Positions 1 to 9,414 of a stretch of 56,630 nucleotides of DNA are shown in pieces. The position numbers and the translations under genes are program-made. Under the pieces are notes generated by a model. That model was not told the origin of the DNA. It saw nothing but the letters and a program-made list of their open reading frames with translations, and did not search any database. Positions within the stretch are counted from its first letter, which is position 1, and every line of letters starts with the position of its first letter. The DNA comes from an uncultured Porphyromonadaceae bacterium (lineage in GTDB: Bacteria; Bacteroidota; Bacteroidia; Bacteroidales; Muribaculaceae). The DNA lies in NCBI GenBank assembly GCA_900548875.1, contig URMA01000008.1, forward strand, positions 1-56,630. Direction: 5' to 3'.

Positions 1-954
1 AAAGTCCCCGCTTAGACAAGAATTACCTCCAATTCTGTAAGTCGGTTTAGAATAGTCCGGTTCTGCAAGTGCCGATGTAATTACAGGCTTGTACGGCATT
101 TCCAGACAATCCGGCATATGGCAGGAAAATGAAGCATCTATTATCGCGGTTTTGATACCCTTATGTTCTACAATATCAAGAACAGTTGCAACCAAATCGC
201 CGGTACGCCAAGTAAAGGCACTTCCAGGTTCCAGAATCAGTTCCAAATTGGGATACTTGTCATGAAAACGGTTTAACAGCCGTATTAAATGTTCCGTATC
301 ATATCCCTTTTTTGTCATTAAATGACCTCCGCCCATATTCAACCATTTTAGATGCGGCAGATATTTACCGAATTTAAGTTCCACTTCATGCAAGACTTTT
401 TCCAAATCGTAAGATGTGGATTCACACAATGCATGAAAATGGAAACCGTCAATTCCTTCCGGCAATTTATCGGGCATACTATCTATTGAGACGCCAAAAC
501 GAGAACCCGGCATACACGGATTGTATATGTCAGTGTCAATTACGGAACATTCAGGGTTGATTCTTATACCGCAACTGACAGGTTTTGTCACGTTTGGTTG
601 AGCATTGTAAGCATCAATTCTGGATTTATAGCGTTCAAATTGCATTATTGAATTAAACGTGATATGCGAACATCCTTCGATGAATTTGTCAATCGTTTCA
701 TCTGTATAGACAGGACAATAAGCATGCACGTCGTTTCCAAGTTCATCCAGCGAAAGAAGCATTTCATTGATTGAACTGGCCGTTGACGATTGGCAATATT
801 CGGAAATTATGCCAAAAGTTTTCCAAAGGGCATTTGCCTTAAATGCCATTATTATTTTAACATCTGCAGCTTCTGACACTCGTTTGATTAATGAGAGATT
901 GTTGCGCAGTTTTTTTTCATAAACTATATAATAAGGAGTCTTTAGATTCGTCAT
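1..954 (-). CDS. nspC: Carboxynorspermidine decarboxylase, C-terminus cut by window edge
   Basis: The frame is open from an ATG at 954 to the window edge, giving 318 codons without a stop, so the gene continues to the left. NspC is a PLP-dependent fold-III decarboxylase that converts carboxynorspermidine or carboxyspermidine to the polyamine in the cytoplasm. Visible marks are the PLP-lysine segment IIMAFKANALWK near residues 33-44, the FHFHALCES block, the glycine-rich WLNMGGGH and the LEPGSAF segment, and the catalytic-cysteine motif GGNSCLSGD just before the edge. The start lies 2 bp after the stop of the upstream helicase gene on the same strand, so it is probably transcribed with it. The other possibility is another alanine-racemase-fold decarboxylase such as LysA, but the GGNSCL motif fits NspC better. 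Confidence 0.93.
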   Translation of the reverse strand, partial: MTNLKTPYYIVYEKKLRNNLSLIKRVSEAADVKIIMAFKANALWKTFGIISEYCQSSTASSINEMLLSLDELGNDVHAYCPVYTDETIDKFIEGCSHITFNSIMQFERYKSRIDAYNAQPNVTKPVSCGIRINPECSVIDTDIYNPCMPGSRFGVSIDSMPDKLPEGIDGFHFHALCESTSYDLEKVLHEVELKFGKYLPHLKWLNMGGGHLMTKKGYDTEHLIRLLNRFHDKYPNLELILEPGSAFTWRTGDLVATVLDIVEHKGIKTAIIDASFSCHMPDCLEMPYKPVITSALAEPDYSKPTYRIGGNSCLSGDF

Positions 955-956
955 AT

Positions 957-3239
957 TTATTCTAAGATAGTAAATTTTGCAAATTTCACTAACAAGGTTT
1001 TCGTTTCCACATTACGGAACCTTACTTCAATTTTTTCATCACTCCCTTGTTGGTCCACTTTAAGGATTACACCTTCTCCGAAACGGTCATGTCGGATACG
1101 CATTCCTTCCTTGAGCGGTACACTATTCTGCGATGTGGATGCCGGTGTGCTCCTGGCAATATTCCGAGCCTCCGAAACAGGATTCAAATCCCGAAGTTTA
1201 GGGCTGCTGAAAGATGGGACAAACGAACGGGAACTATTATGATTCTCCGCTTTTTTCTCAGTGGAATTTGAGACCGACATCTTCAACAAGTCGGGATCTA
1301 TGTCGCTAATAAACCGGCTTCGTGAACACAGCCTTGTCTGTCCGTTGATATATCGGGATTTGGCATAAGTCATCACACAATTCTCTTGTGCACGGGTTAT
1401 TGCTACATATAGCAAACGACGTTCTTCCTCTATTTCCGCCTGATTGCCGGAATTGTGTATCGAAGGGAACAATTCATCTTCTACCCCCACAATAATCACA
1501 TTTCTGAACTCAAGACCTTTTGCCGCATGAACCGTCATAAGGGTAACGCGGGGCTGGTTATCCTCTCCTTTTGCATCCTGATCAGTTGCCAGCGATACCT
1601 CCGACAAGAAGTCATAAAGTCCGATATTTTGCGAACCTTCTTCAAGATGAGTATCAACAAACTGCTGTATGGCACTAAGAAGTTCATTCAAATTCTCCTG
1701 TTTGCTTATATTCTCCGGGGTATTGTCAGTGTAAAGAGATGACAGAATTTTTGTCGACGAAAAAATCAGGCATCCCATTTCATAAGCATTTGCCCCTTCT
1801 TCATTCTTGTCAATAAACTGCTGGACAAGAGTCTTGAATGATTCCAATTTTTTCACCGCACCGGCATTCAACCCTGTGGAATAATTGCTTAGATTAGCTA
1901 TCACCTCCCACATGCTGACATTCCCGTCAACAGCACATTGTCGTAATTTCAGCAAGGTCTTTTCTCCAATTCCGCGTGCCGGGAAATTAATTATCCGGCG
2001 CAAAGCTTCATCGTCATGCGGGTTTACAGCCACACGGAAATAGCATAACGCATCTTTGATTTCCTTATGCTGATAAAACGACAGGCCACCATAAATGCGA
2101 TACGGTATATTCCGTTTTCTTAAACTTTCTTCCAACACACGGGATTGGGCATTAGTCCTGTATAATATGGCAAAATCTTCAAAGCTGCCTCCTTGAAGCA
2201 TTTTTATCTCCAATAATTTATTGGCGACAATATAACTTTCCTCATAATCGGAAAATGCCTCAATCACCGGAATTTTATTACCGGTTGGATTATCAGAGAA
2301 GATTTTTTTCTCAATTTGTTCCTTGTTTTTGGAAATCAAACTGTTTGCCGCATTAAGGATATTTTTTGTTGAACGATAGTTCTGCTCCAGCTTAAACAGT
2401 TTCATATCCGGATACTGCTTGGGCAAAGACAAGATATTACGGATATTTGCGCCACGGAAGGAATAAATGCTTTGAGCATCATCTCCTACCACGCACAGAT
2501 TGCGATGCTTCTTACATAGCTGAGAAACAATCAGATGCTGGGCAAAATTCGTATCCTGGTACTCGTCAACAAGTATATAGGTAAAATAGTCCTGATATCG
2601 TTCCAACACATCCGTATGATCACGCAACAGAATATTGGTATAAAAGAGAATGTCATCGAAATCCATTGCATTGGCTGCTTGACATCTTGACCAATATTTT
2701 GAATAAATTTCTCCCACCAACGGCCTTTTCACAGCATTGTCTCGATTAACCAATGCTGTGTCACGCATATAGTCAGCCGGTGATACCAGACTGTTTTTTG
2801 CTCTGGAAATTATCGATGCAACGACATTGGCAGGATAATCCTTCTCATCCAACTGCATATCCTTGATAACTGTTTTAATCAAAGATTTACTGTCCGACGC
2901 ATCATAAATCGTAAAATTTGGAGTAAAACCTATCCGCTCTGCATTGCTATGCAGAATGCGCAAAAAGACAGAGTGAAATGTTCCCATCCACAGTTTGGAT
3001 GCTTCGGCTAAACCAATCAGCCCGGCAATACGCTCTCTCATTTCGTTGGCAGCTTTATTCGTAAAAGTCAAAGCCATAATGCGACGCGGGTCGTGGCCAT
3101 TTTTCACCAAATACATGATTTTATTTGTAAGCACACGAGTCTTCCCCGATCCGGCTCCGGCAATTACCAGAGATGGACCGTTGTCATATTTTACAGCCGC
3201 CAATTGTTGCGGATTCAACTGTTGTAAGAAGTCTTCCAC
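957..3239 (-). CDS. pcrA: UvrD/PcrA-type DNA helicase with GTG start
   Basis: Superfamily 1A 3'-5' DNA helicase of about 760 aa, the normal family size, acting in nucleotide excision repair and in clearing replication or recombination intermediates. Walker A AGAGSGKT lies at residues 27-34. The Q motif QLNPQQ precedes it, the Walker B block VDEYQDTN is in the first third, and GDDAQSIYSFRGA, QNYRST, VTLMTVHAAKGLEF and YVAITRA follow in order. The C-terminal segment from about residue 710 (GMRIRHDRFGEGVI) is the Tudor-like tail typical of PcrA. The start is GTG, because an in-frame TAA lies four codons upstream, a purine-rich GGAAAG precedes it, and the first internal ATG is beyond Walker A. 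A consensus promoter lies at 3273-3304. UvrD and PcrA cannot be separated by sequence here, so the symbol is a family choice. Confidence 0.95.
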   Translation of the reverse strand: MEDFLQQLNPQQLAAVKYDNGPSLVIAGAGSGKTRVLTNKIMYLVKNGHDPRRIMALTFTNKAANEMRERIAGLIGLAEASKLWMGTFHSVFLRILHSNAERIGFTPNFTIYDASDSKSLIKTVIKDMQLDEKDYPANVVASIISRAKNSLVSPADYMRDTALVNRDNAVKRPLVGEIYSKYWSRCQAANAMDFDDILFYTNILLRDHTDVLERYQDYFTYILVDEYQDTNFAQHLIVSQLCKKHRNLCVVGDDAQSIYSFRGANIRNILSLPKQYPDMKLFKLEQNYRSTKNILNAANSLISKNKEQIEKKIFSDNPTGNKIPVIEAFSDYEESYIVANKLLEIKMLQGGSFEDFAILYRTNAQSRVLEESLRKRNIPYRIYGGLSFYQHKEIKDALCYFRVAVNPHDDEALRRIINFPARGIGEKTLLKLRQCAVDGNVSMWEVIANLSNYSTGLNAGAVKKLESFKTLVQQFIDKNEEGANAYEMGCLIFSSTKILSSLYTDNTPENISKQENLNELLSAIQQFVDTHLEEGSQNIGLYDFLSEVSLATDQDAKGEDNQPRVTLMTVHAAKGLEFRNVIIVGVEDELFPSIHNSGNQAEIEEERRLLYVAITRAQENCVMTYAKSRYINGQTRLCSRSRFISDIDPDLLKMSVSNSTEKKAENHNSSRSFVPSFSSPKLRDLNPVSEARNIARSTPASTSQNSVPLKEGMRIRHDRFGEGVILKVDQQGSDEKIEVRFRNVETKTLLVKFAKFTILE

Positions 3240-3272
3240 CCTTTCCGTTTATTGAAATTCTAAAAGCGAATA

Positions 3273-3304
3273 CAAAGATAATATTTGGTTACGGCAGTGG
3301 CAAA
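3273..3304 (-). promoter_or_regulatory. Bacteroidota-type promoter for the helicase-nspC unit
   Basis: On the minus strand TTTG (3301-3304) is followed after 20 nt by TATCTTTG (3273-3280), a perfect match to the -33/-7 pattern of the Bacteroidota primary sigma factor. Transcription would begin near 3266, about 27 nt before the GTG start. Confidence 0.75.
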
Positions 3305-3358
3305 TGAAAATGCAGTTTTCGGCTTCATGCGTTCGAACCGTTTATTGGTAAGAAGCAC

Positions 3359-3805
3359 TTATAATGTGTCATACATTGGAATATCTGACAAGAACTGACA
3401 ACTTCTGGCTTCATAATCGATCTTGCAACAATAATTCACCATACCGTTAGTTACAACCAAATATTTCACTTTAAGGACAAGGTTATATCTATAAATCTGA
3501 TTAAAAACTTCCTGCGTAATTTTAACATGAGGCGCTTTATACTCAACAATCATAAGAGGTTCTCCTGTTCGGTCAAAAATGACTGTATCACAACGCCGCT
3601 TAATGCCATTTTGCATGATGGCAATTTCATTGTTCATTAATCCGGCAGGAAATAATCGTTCTCGAATCAGGTATTCAACAAAATGTTGACGAACATTTTC
3701 CTCAGGTGTCAAGGCCACAAATTTTTTCCTTAAACGGTCATAAATAGATATATCATCTCCGTTCTTGAGTACTCGAAATTCGTATGAAGGCAAATTTAAA
3801 TTCAT
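3359..3805 (-). CDS. HsdR N-terminal-domain (PD-(D/E)XK fold) protein, standalone
   Basis: A 148-aa protein matching the type I restriction enzyme R-protein N-terminal family (HSDR_N_2 type). The nuclease-fold core is visible as RRCDTVIFD (Asp) followed by PLMIVEYKAP, the E-x-K strand, near residues 70-92. No helicase domain and no HsdM or HsdS partner lies nearby, so this is not a restriction system. The product ends shortly after the nuclease core, and no membrane segment or signal peptide is seen. It is divergent from holA, with 64 bp between the starts. A DNA-binding or repair nuclease role is inference; actual nuclease activity is unproven. Confidence 0.8.
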   Translation of the reverse strand: MNLNLPSYEFRVLKNGDDISIYDRLRKKFVALTPEENVRQHFVEYLIRERLFPAGLMNNEIAIMQNGIKRRCDTVIFDRTGEPLMIVEYKAPHVKITQEVFNQIYRYNLVLKVKYLVVTNGMVNYCCKIDYEARSCQFLSDIPMYDTL

Positions 3806-3869
3806 TTGAAATTTCCACTTTCGTTCTTTTTATGTAAATTTACTTCAAATTCTTCAAACCCCCAAATAT

Positions 3870-4913
3870 ATGGCAAAATCTGAAGGGCTAACCCGACAGC
3901 AAATAGAACTGGAAATTAAGAAAAAGAACTTCTCTCCCATTTATTTACTATGTGGAGATGAATCTTTTTATATCGATAAGATTGCCGATAAGATTCTTGA
4001 CAATGCCCTATCTGAAACCGAAAGAGATTTTAACTTGACAATATTTTATGGTAGCGAACACAACATGACGGATGTCCTCCTCGCATGTAAAAGATATCCG
4101 GTCATGGCGGAGCGGCAAGTGGTTTTCTTTAGGGAAGCGACCTCCATCAAGAACAAGACGGAACTGGAATTGCTGGAACACTATGCTTTGGCGCCGACAC
4201 CGACGACTATTCTTGTCATTACCTATAAGAACGGATCTATCAAATCATCTGCCCTTTCTAAAGCATTCAACACTGTAGTCAATGGGAAACCATCCGGCAT
4301 CCTCTTCGAATCAAAGAAAATACCGGAATATCAAATTGCTCCTGCCATCGACGAGTATGTAAGAAGTATCGGGTGTACAATTGACGACCGAGCAAAAGCC
4401 ATGTTGGTCGAATATATTGGTAACGACATGTCACACCAGGCCAAAGAGATCGACAAACTGAAAATGATTTCTCCCAACAGCATCCGGATTACGGCCGAAA
4501 TGGTACAGGAAAACATAGGTATCAGCAAAGAATACAACAACTTTGAACTCGTAACCACCCTCGCCAACCGGAATTTTTCAAAAGCATTGAAAATACTCAA
4601 ATATTTTTCAGAGAATCCTAAAAGTAATCCGGCGGTGCTGACAGTAGGAATGCTTTTCAATTTTTATTCAAATCTGTTGATTGCCTGCAGTCCCAAATAC
4701 AAGGATGAACGCAGCAAAGCTGAAGCCCTGCGACTAAAATCAACTTACGCATTTAAAGATTATCGCCAGGCATTGACCTATTACAACGTCAACAAACTAT
4801 ACCGTATAATCAGTATTATTCGTGAAGCTGATGCCCGAACCAAAGGTATTGGAGCACAACAAAACCCTTATGATACGCTGAAAGAATTAATCATAAAGAT
4901 ATCGCTTATATAG
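3870..4913 (+). CDS. holA: DNA polymerase III subunit delta
   Basis: A 347-aa clamp-loader delta subunit, which opens the sliding clamp during replisome assembly. Recognisable features are the N-terminal FSPIYLLCGDESFYIDKI segment (residues about 17-34), the RYPVMAERQVVFFREA strand-turn, the central KEIDKLKMIS helix and the collar-domain C-terminus. The divergent AAA-like fold has no Walker A, as expected for delta. Length is normal. The stop codon is part of the left arm of the terminator hairpin at 4912-4956. Confidence 0.93.
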   Translation: MAKSEGLTRQQIELEIKKKNFSPIYLLCGDESFYIDKIADKILDNALSETERDFNLTIFYGSEHNMTDVLLACKRYPVMAERQVVFFREATSIKNKTELELLEHYALAPTPTTILVITYKNGSIKSSALSKAFNTVVNGKPSGILFESKKIPEYQIAPAIDEYVRSIGCTIDDRAKAMLVEYIGNDMSHQAKEIDKLKMISPNSIRITAEMVQENIGISKEYNNFELVTTLANRNFSKALKILKYFSENPKSNPAVLTVGMLFNFYSNLLIACSPKYKDERSKAEALRLKSTYAFKDYRQALTYYNVNKLYRIISIIREADARTKGIGAQQNPYDTLKELIIKISLI

Positions 4914-4956
4914 AAAGACGCCCGAAGTCAGATTGGTGACCTTCGGGCGTCTTTCT
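4912..4956. terminator. Bidirectional terminator between holA and batE
   Basis: A perfect 16-bp inverted repeat: left arm 4912-4927 (overlapping the last two bases of the holA stop codon), a 13-nt loop, and right arm 4941-4956. The arms begin and end with A/T-rich runs. The flanking genes converge, so it can serve both strands. Confidence 0.88.
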
Positions 4957-4971
4957 TATATCAATCTTTCT

Positions 4972-5748
4972 TTAGATTTTCTCTATTGCATCTCCTTTTA
5001 TCCATGCTCTGTTATTAGTGCCGGCTTTAACTTCATACCATTTCACTTCCACAGAATCTTGTTTTGAAGCTACGGAATCCAAGAGTTCCACTTTTGCACC
5101 GACATGCAGCAAAAATGCTTCTTCGGTTTTGTTTTTAGGCTCTCGGGGCGAGGTGCTTAATATGACAGACTCTTGCTGAACAATCGCATAATTGCAGTTC
5201 TTTATCCGGTTTGCAGCCTGAAATGCGATTATGTTCGCTGCAATTGTAACAATCAAAAAAATACCGCCGCCAAAAAATCCGACTTTCCGAAGAAGAACAA
5301 CACCACTGAAAATATAGAGGGCGACCGCTCCTATGAGAAGCAAGAATGAGGCAATTGCAATGATAGCCCATCCGTTGGAAGTGGTTAAAGTCACAATTCT
5401 TTGAAAAAACACGTGCACGATATTCTCGTCGTCCACAATTTTGTCAGCGAGTTTGGAATTGACAAATGCCAGATTCGTTAACGCATCCTCATTATTGGGA
5501 TTATAAAGAAGAGCCCTTTCATAACTCAATACGGCTTTGCCCAGAAGTCCGGACTTGTAATAACAGTTCCCCAGATTATAATAAAGGTCGGATGAAACGC
5601 CTTCTTCTTTCAAAACCCGATTATATAGTTCAATAGCTTCGCTATATTTATCGGCATTATAAGCCGCAGCAGCTTGTTGGGTTAGACTTTGAGCCGATAT
5701 GCTGAACGCAAACAGGCTAAATATCAGAATTATTATATTTCGTTTCAT
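4972..5748 (-). CDS. batE: BatE: TPR, two membrane spans and SH3-like domain
   Basis: Last gene of the Bacteroides aerotolerance operon (258 aa). A signal peptide (residues 1-19, ending FSISAQ) leads into TPR units at about 21-95, with the second unit reading DLYYNLGNCYYKSG. Two hydrophobic spans follow at about 125-150 and 157-178. An SH3-like tail covers about 185-258 (AIVQQESVIL to RAWIKGDAIEKI). The TPR part should lie in the periplasm. The spacing to batD is 3 bp. Bat proteins are thought to form an envelope complex that helps anaerobes survive oxygen, but the molecular function is not known. Confidence 0.88.
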   Translation of the reverse strand: MKRNIIILIFSLFAFSISAQSLTQQAAAAYNADKYSEAIELYNRVLKEEGVSSDLYYNLGNCYYKSGLLGKAVLSYERALLYNPNNEDALTNLAFVNSKLADKIVDDENIVHVFFQRIVTLTTSNGWAIIAIASFLLLIGAVALYIFSGVVLLRKVGFFGGGIFLIVTIAANIIAFQAANRIKNCNYAIVQQESVILSTSPREPKNKTEEAFLLHVGAKVELLDSVASKQDSVEVKWYEVKAGTNNRAWIKGDAIEKI

Positions 5749-5751
5749 AAC

Positions 5752-7596
5752 TTATTTCCTTTTTGTGTTCTCTACCTGGTTAATTGAGTCACATGCCTTT
5801 TGATAAACCTCCGACATATCATTGCCGTTTTCTTCTGATTTTGCATAACGGGCAAATTCGCATTCATCAAGAAGGTCAAGAATCTGCTTGTTCAATTCTT
5901 CAGAAATACCAAACGTGCGCAATTCTGCCGAAATGTTGTCTCGGTTCAACTGTGATACAGGGATGGTAAGCTTGTCGCTCAAATATCCCCAAAGAGCACG
6001 CAACATTTCTTCGTAGAAACGATCCCGCTGTTGTTTTTCCATCAACTGACGGCCCAGTTTCAACCGTTTTGCAGCGACTTTGTTTGCACGCTTATTCTTC
6101 ATCAAAGCCACATTGGCGCGTTCCTTAATACTCTTACGGTAATAGAACAATACAGCGGCAAATAAAAGCAAAGGAATCACATACCACAATACATATCCGC
6201 CACGAGTGACAAGAATGACATCATTGACTGGAACAAGATCCAAGTCTCCTGTTTTTATGTGAAGAATGTCTGTATTCTGCTTTATTTCCCGACCGACATT
6301 CGATGTGCCGCTGCCTTTCTCCACATTCATGTCAAAACCTTTCAATGAAAGCTGTACATATTTCTTTGCATTGGGGTCAAAATACGAAATCGTTGAAGAT
6401 GGTATCTGGAACTTACCCACATATTGAGGAACAAATGCATAGTCAATTTGAACAGATCCCGACAATGAATTTCCTGAGGGATTAGCATTGACTGTCGTTT
6501 GCGGATCATATACATCGAATTGAGAAGGGAACTCAAAAGTTGGGGTCTTAACATTTTTCAAGTTGCCTTGACCTTTTAATGTAAAACGCAACGTACCGGC
6601 TTCATTTGTTCTGTACTGCTTGTTCACCATTTCGAGATTGGCGGTAAATTGTCCGACAGCACCGATGAAATCAGCAGGTTTGGGCTGAGGCAGCGGGTTG
6701 ATGACGATGGATGCACTGTTTGAACGCACCTGTATCTTCTTTTCAACCGGCTGGCGCATGATTCCAAAGAAACTTCTAATGTTCTCATATTGGATTACTG
6801 TCAAATCATAATTACCGGAATTGATTGTCAGTTTTCCAGACTGCTGCGGGAACAAGATACATTGTTTCAAATCGGCTACCATGTAATTCTCACCCTTATA
6901 ATTTTCAATTCGGTTGATGCTTGACGTGATAGGTAATTCTTGAGAAATAAATCCGTCAAATGTCGGTTGGCGTGTAGCCATAAACTGTTGGATATTATAT
7001 TTCGTATACAATTTTATTGTACACATTATACCCTCCTGTTCGTATGCCGACGATTTTGACAAGATAATTCGAACAAATACATCATTCTTCCCGACTGACT
7101 TCCCTGCACTCTGAGAGTCAACATCATAAATCTGAACGCCGCCTTGCGATTGAGCGCCTGATTGTGTCGCTGATTTGTCTGGCGGTAAAATTTCCAACGT
7201 AAAAGGATTCGTTTTATAGACTTTACCACCGACTGAAATAGTAGCGGAACCTACTGTATATTTACCGGCCTTTTCAGCCCGATAAGTCATAGTGTACGAT
7301 TCAGAGGAACTGCTGGATGATTTTCCGTTTATAAAGGACGAGCTCATCATATGCGATACCGATGGTCCATACAGCAATTTACATCCGCCGACATTCGGAC
7401 TTTTAAACGATGTACCCTCCGCATTCTCAAGTTCGAATGTAATGTTGAACTTATTGCCCTGAATCACTTGCTTTGGTGCAACAGCTTTAAACGAGGCAGC
7501 TCCCAATACAGATATCGGGAGCAACATCATTATCAGTAGCATTGCAATATTTCTATAGCGATACATATTCATAGTTCCTATCATTTTCACTACCAT
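5752..7596 (-). CDS. batD: BatD: secreted Ig-like repeat protein with one C-terminal membrane span
   Basis: A 614-aa BatD family (oxygen tolerance) protein. A signal peptide ends near LGAASF (about residue 35). Extended beta-rich domains follow, with the family-typical ASFKAVAPKQVIQGNKF opening and the repeated pattern ending FVPQYVGKFQIPSSTISYFDP. One membrane span lies at about residues 465-485 (LWYVIPLLLFAAVLFYY), and a basic, helical cytoplasmic tail follows. The start overlaps the end of batC by 7 bp (7590-7596), a sign of translational coupling. Several in-frame ATGs occur in the first 11 codons, so the exact start is uncertain by up to ten residues. Confidence 0.9.
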   Translation of the reverse strand: MVVKMIGTMNMYRYRNIAMLLIMMLLPISVLGAASFKAVAPKQVIQGNKFNITFELENAEGTSFKSPNVGGCKLLYGPSVSHMMSSSFINGKSSSSSSESYTMTYRAEKAGKYTVGSATISVGGKVYKTNPFTLEILPPDKSATQSGAQSQGGVQIYDVDSQSAGKSVGKNDVFVRIILSKSSAYEQEGIMCTIKLYTKYNIQQFMATRQPTFDGFISQELPITSSINRIENYKGENYMVADLKQCILFPQQSGKLTINSGNYDLTVIQYENIRSFFGIMRQPVEKKIQVRSNSASIVINPLPQPKPADFIGAVGQFTANLEMVNKQYRTNEAGTLRFTLKGQGNLKNVKTPTFEFPSQFDVYDPQTTVNANPSGNSLSGSVQIDYAFVPQYVGKFQIPSSTISYFDPNAKKYVQLSLKGFDMNVEKGSGTSNVGREIKQNTDILHIKTGDLDLVPVNDVILVTRGGYVLWYVIPLLLFAAVLFYYRKSIKERANVALMKNKRANKVAAKRLKLGRQLMEKQQRDRFYEEMLRALWGYLSDKLTIPVSQLNRDNISAELRTFGISEELNKQILDLLDECEFARYAKSEENGNDMSEVYQKACDSINQVENTKRK

Positions 7597-8351
7597 TGTT
7601 TACCTGTCCTGCGAACACTCTTCATTTGCTGCATTTTGGCTTTGTTCACCTTATCCTGAGTGTTTTTCTCCTCATTCTGCATCGTTTGAAGAATTTGTTC
7701 TGCATTTTCTTTGCTCATACCATTTTTAGGAGGCTGTTGTGGCTGTTTCTGTTGTTGGTTATCAGGTTTTTGTTGATTTTCACCATTCTTGTTTTTCTCC
7801 TTATTTTGGTCTTGATTCTGTTTTTGCTGGTCCTTATTGTCCTGCTTGTTATCCTTGTTGTTTTGTTGCTGATTCTGTTGGTTCTGAAGCTGTTTTTGGG
7901 CCAGACGGAGGTTCTGACGAGCCTGGTCGTCGTCAGGATTCCGACGTAAGGCATCTTTATACATTTCTATACTTTGCGCATAGTTTTTTTGATTGTAAAA
8001 GATATTGCCCAAATCGTAATAAGCTTTTGAAGCCAACTTAGGATTGGCAATTGAAGCGGTCTCTTTCAGCAACTGCTGGGTTTCGTTCAGCAATCCGTTT
8101 TGAGTCGTATCGTTTAAATTAACCTGTTTCAAATAGGTTGTGGCAAGATTAAACTTTGCTACCGGAGAATTTCCATTTTCCTGCAACGCTTTTTTATAAG
8201 CCGCTTCTGCCTCCGCATAGCGCTTTGCCTTAAATAATTCGTTTCCTTCACGGATGAAGTTCCGCTCTTTTTTAGTGCTGTAATCCGCTTGACAAAATGC
8301 ACAAAGCGGAAAAACGATTGATAAGGCTAATATTAATAATTTTCTTTTCAT
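7590..8351 (-). CDS. batC: BatC: TPR protein with long Gln/Asn/Lys-rich tail
   Basis: A 253-aa TPR protein with a signal peptide ending near residue 21 (LCAFCQADYS; the Cys is followed by Q, a poor lipobox). The first TPR lies at about 33-66 (EGNELFKAKRYAEAEAAYKKAL) and the second at about 108-140 (AYYDLGNIFYNQKNYAQSI). From about residue 150 to 215 the chain is almost entirely Q, N, K, D and E, then ends in a short charged helix. The low-complexity tract explains long open frames on the opposite strand here. It sits between batB (14 bp) and batD (7-bp overlap). Confidence 0.88.
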   Translation of the reverse strand: MKRKLLILALSIVFPLCAFCQADYSTKKERNFIREGNELFKAKRYAEAEAAYKKALQENGNSPVAKFNLATTYLKQVNLNDTTQNGLLNETQQLLKETASIANPKLASKAYYDLGNIFYNQKNYAQSIEMYKDALRRNPDDDQARQNLRLAQKQLQNQQNQQQNNKDNKQDNKDQQKQNQDQNKEKNKNGENQQKPDNQQQKQPQQPPKNGMSKENAEQILQTMQNEEKNTQDKVNKAKMQQMKSVRRTGKQW

Positions 8352-8365
8352 AGCTTGCTTTAGTT

Positions 8366-9403
8366 TTACTTAGAGAAGAAATTAATATTCTTCAACCACG
8401 AAATTTTTCTGTCAAGGACAAATATGTCACAAACCAGCAATGCCAAAGCAACCCAGGCAAATACCGGGAATTGCTCATCGTTAGGTGAAAAAACATTTTT
8501 CGAAATATTGGATTTCGACAGTTCTTTCAAACGGGCATCAAGGATATTCAAGGCATCGCGGTTCGTTCCGGACACATAAATACCTTTACCGGCATTGGCC
8601 ACATCCTGAGCAATTTGTTCATTCGGTTGCGTGATAACAATATTTCCACTCTCATCCTTCATGTAATTGCCCTTACCGCCGATGGGAATTGGAGCCCCTT
8701 TAGGAGTACCGACACCCAGCACATTTATTTGAATGCCTTTATCGTGTGCATCCTTTGCCGCTTCTACCGCATCATCTTCATGATTTTCACCGTCGGTTAT
8801 CAAGATTATTGACTTTTGAATCTTGTCGTCCGCAGTAAACGAGTTGGCAGCCATTTTAATAGCGGCACCGATCGCTGTTCCCTGTGTCGGGACCATTGAT
8901 GGCTCTATATTGCTAAGAAACATCTTGGCTGAAACAAAATCAGCAGTTATTGGTATTTGCGTGTAAGCGTCACCGGCAAAAACGATAAGTCCGACCTTGT
9001 CATTACCCAACTTGTCAATCAGCTTTTCCAACAACAGTTTTGCTTGTTGCAAACGGCTGATGCCGTTAGGGTCATCGGACGATGAAGCCAGCATGGAATT
9101 CGATACGTCAAGCGCCACCATCACCTCAATACCTTGAACATTGACAGTTTCAGCTTTTGAATTACCCATTGCCCGTGGTCTTGCCAATATTATGATAATT
9201 AAAGCCAATGCGACCAATTGAATGGATATCTTAATCCATGGCTTATATTTTGAAACGTCCGGCATCTGAGCTTCCAATAATGCCGGATTCCCATATTTTT
9301 TAATGTTTTTTGCTCTGATCATGCGAGACAACAGAAACAGACCCAAAATGATGGGAATCAATATCAGCAAATACAAATATTCTGGATTAGCAAAACTAAA
9401 CAT
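8366..9403 (-). CDS. batB: BatB: VWA-domain membrane protein
   Basis: A 345-aa protein. The N-terminus has two hydrophobic spans (about residues 8-25 and 57-80) typical of BatA/BatB. A von Willebrand factor A domain follows with a complete metal-ion-dependent adhesion site: DVSNSM (DxSxS), a Thr in PTQGTAIG, and LITDGENHED. A last hydrophobic stretch, FAWVALALLVCDIFVLD, lies near the C-terminus. The metal site suggests divalent-cation-dependent protein contacts, probably on the periplasmic face. It lies 11 bp after batA, and the two are clear paralogues. Confidence 0.92.
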   Translation of the reverse strand: MFSFANPEYLYLLILIPIILGLFLLSRMIRAKNIKKYGNPALLEAQMPDVSKYKPWIKISIQLVALALIIIILARPRAMGNSKAETVNVQGIEVMVALDVSNSMLASSSDDPNGISRLQQAKLLLEKLIDKLGNDKVGLIVFAGDAYTQIPITADFVSAKMFLSNIEPSMVPTQGTAIGAAIKMAANSFTADDKIQKSIILITDGENHEDDAVEAAKDAHDKGIQINVLGVGTPKGAPIPIGGKGNYMKDESGNIVITQPNEQIAQDVANAGKGIYVSGTNRDALNILDARLKELSKSNISKNVFSPNDEQFPVFAWVALALLVCDIFVLDRKISWLKNINFFSK

Positions 9404-9414
9404 AACTTAATAAT

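Noticed and set aside
3359..3805. Type I restriction-modification system
   Set aside because: Only an HsdR N-terminal-type domain is present; no HsdM, HsdS or helicase part is nearby.
3834..3843. Palindrome GTAAATTTAC between the HsdR_N-type gene and holA as a divergent promoter
   Set aside because: Both strands read TAAATTTA instead of TAnnTTTG and no TTTG box is at the right distance.
7596..8041. Long plus-strand open frames (117 and 100 codons) opposite batC
   Set aside because: They mirror the CAA/AAC-rich tract of BatC, giving low-complexity Leu/Val-rich translations. No start signals or family features.
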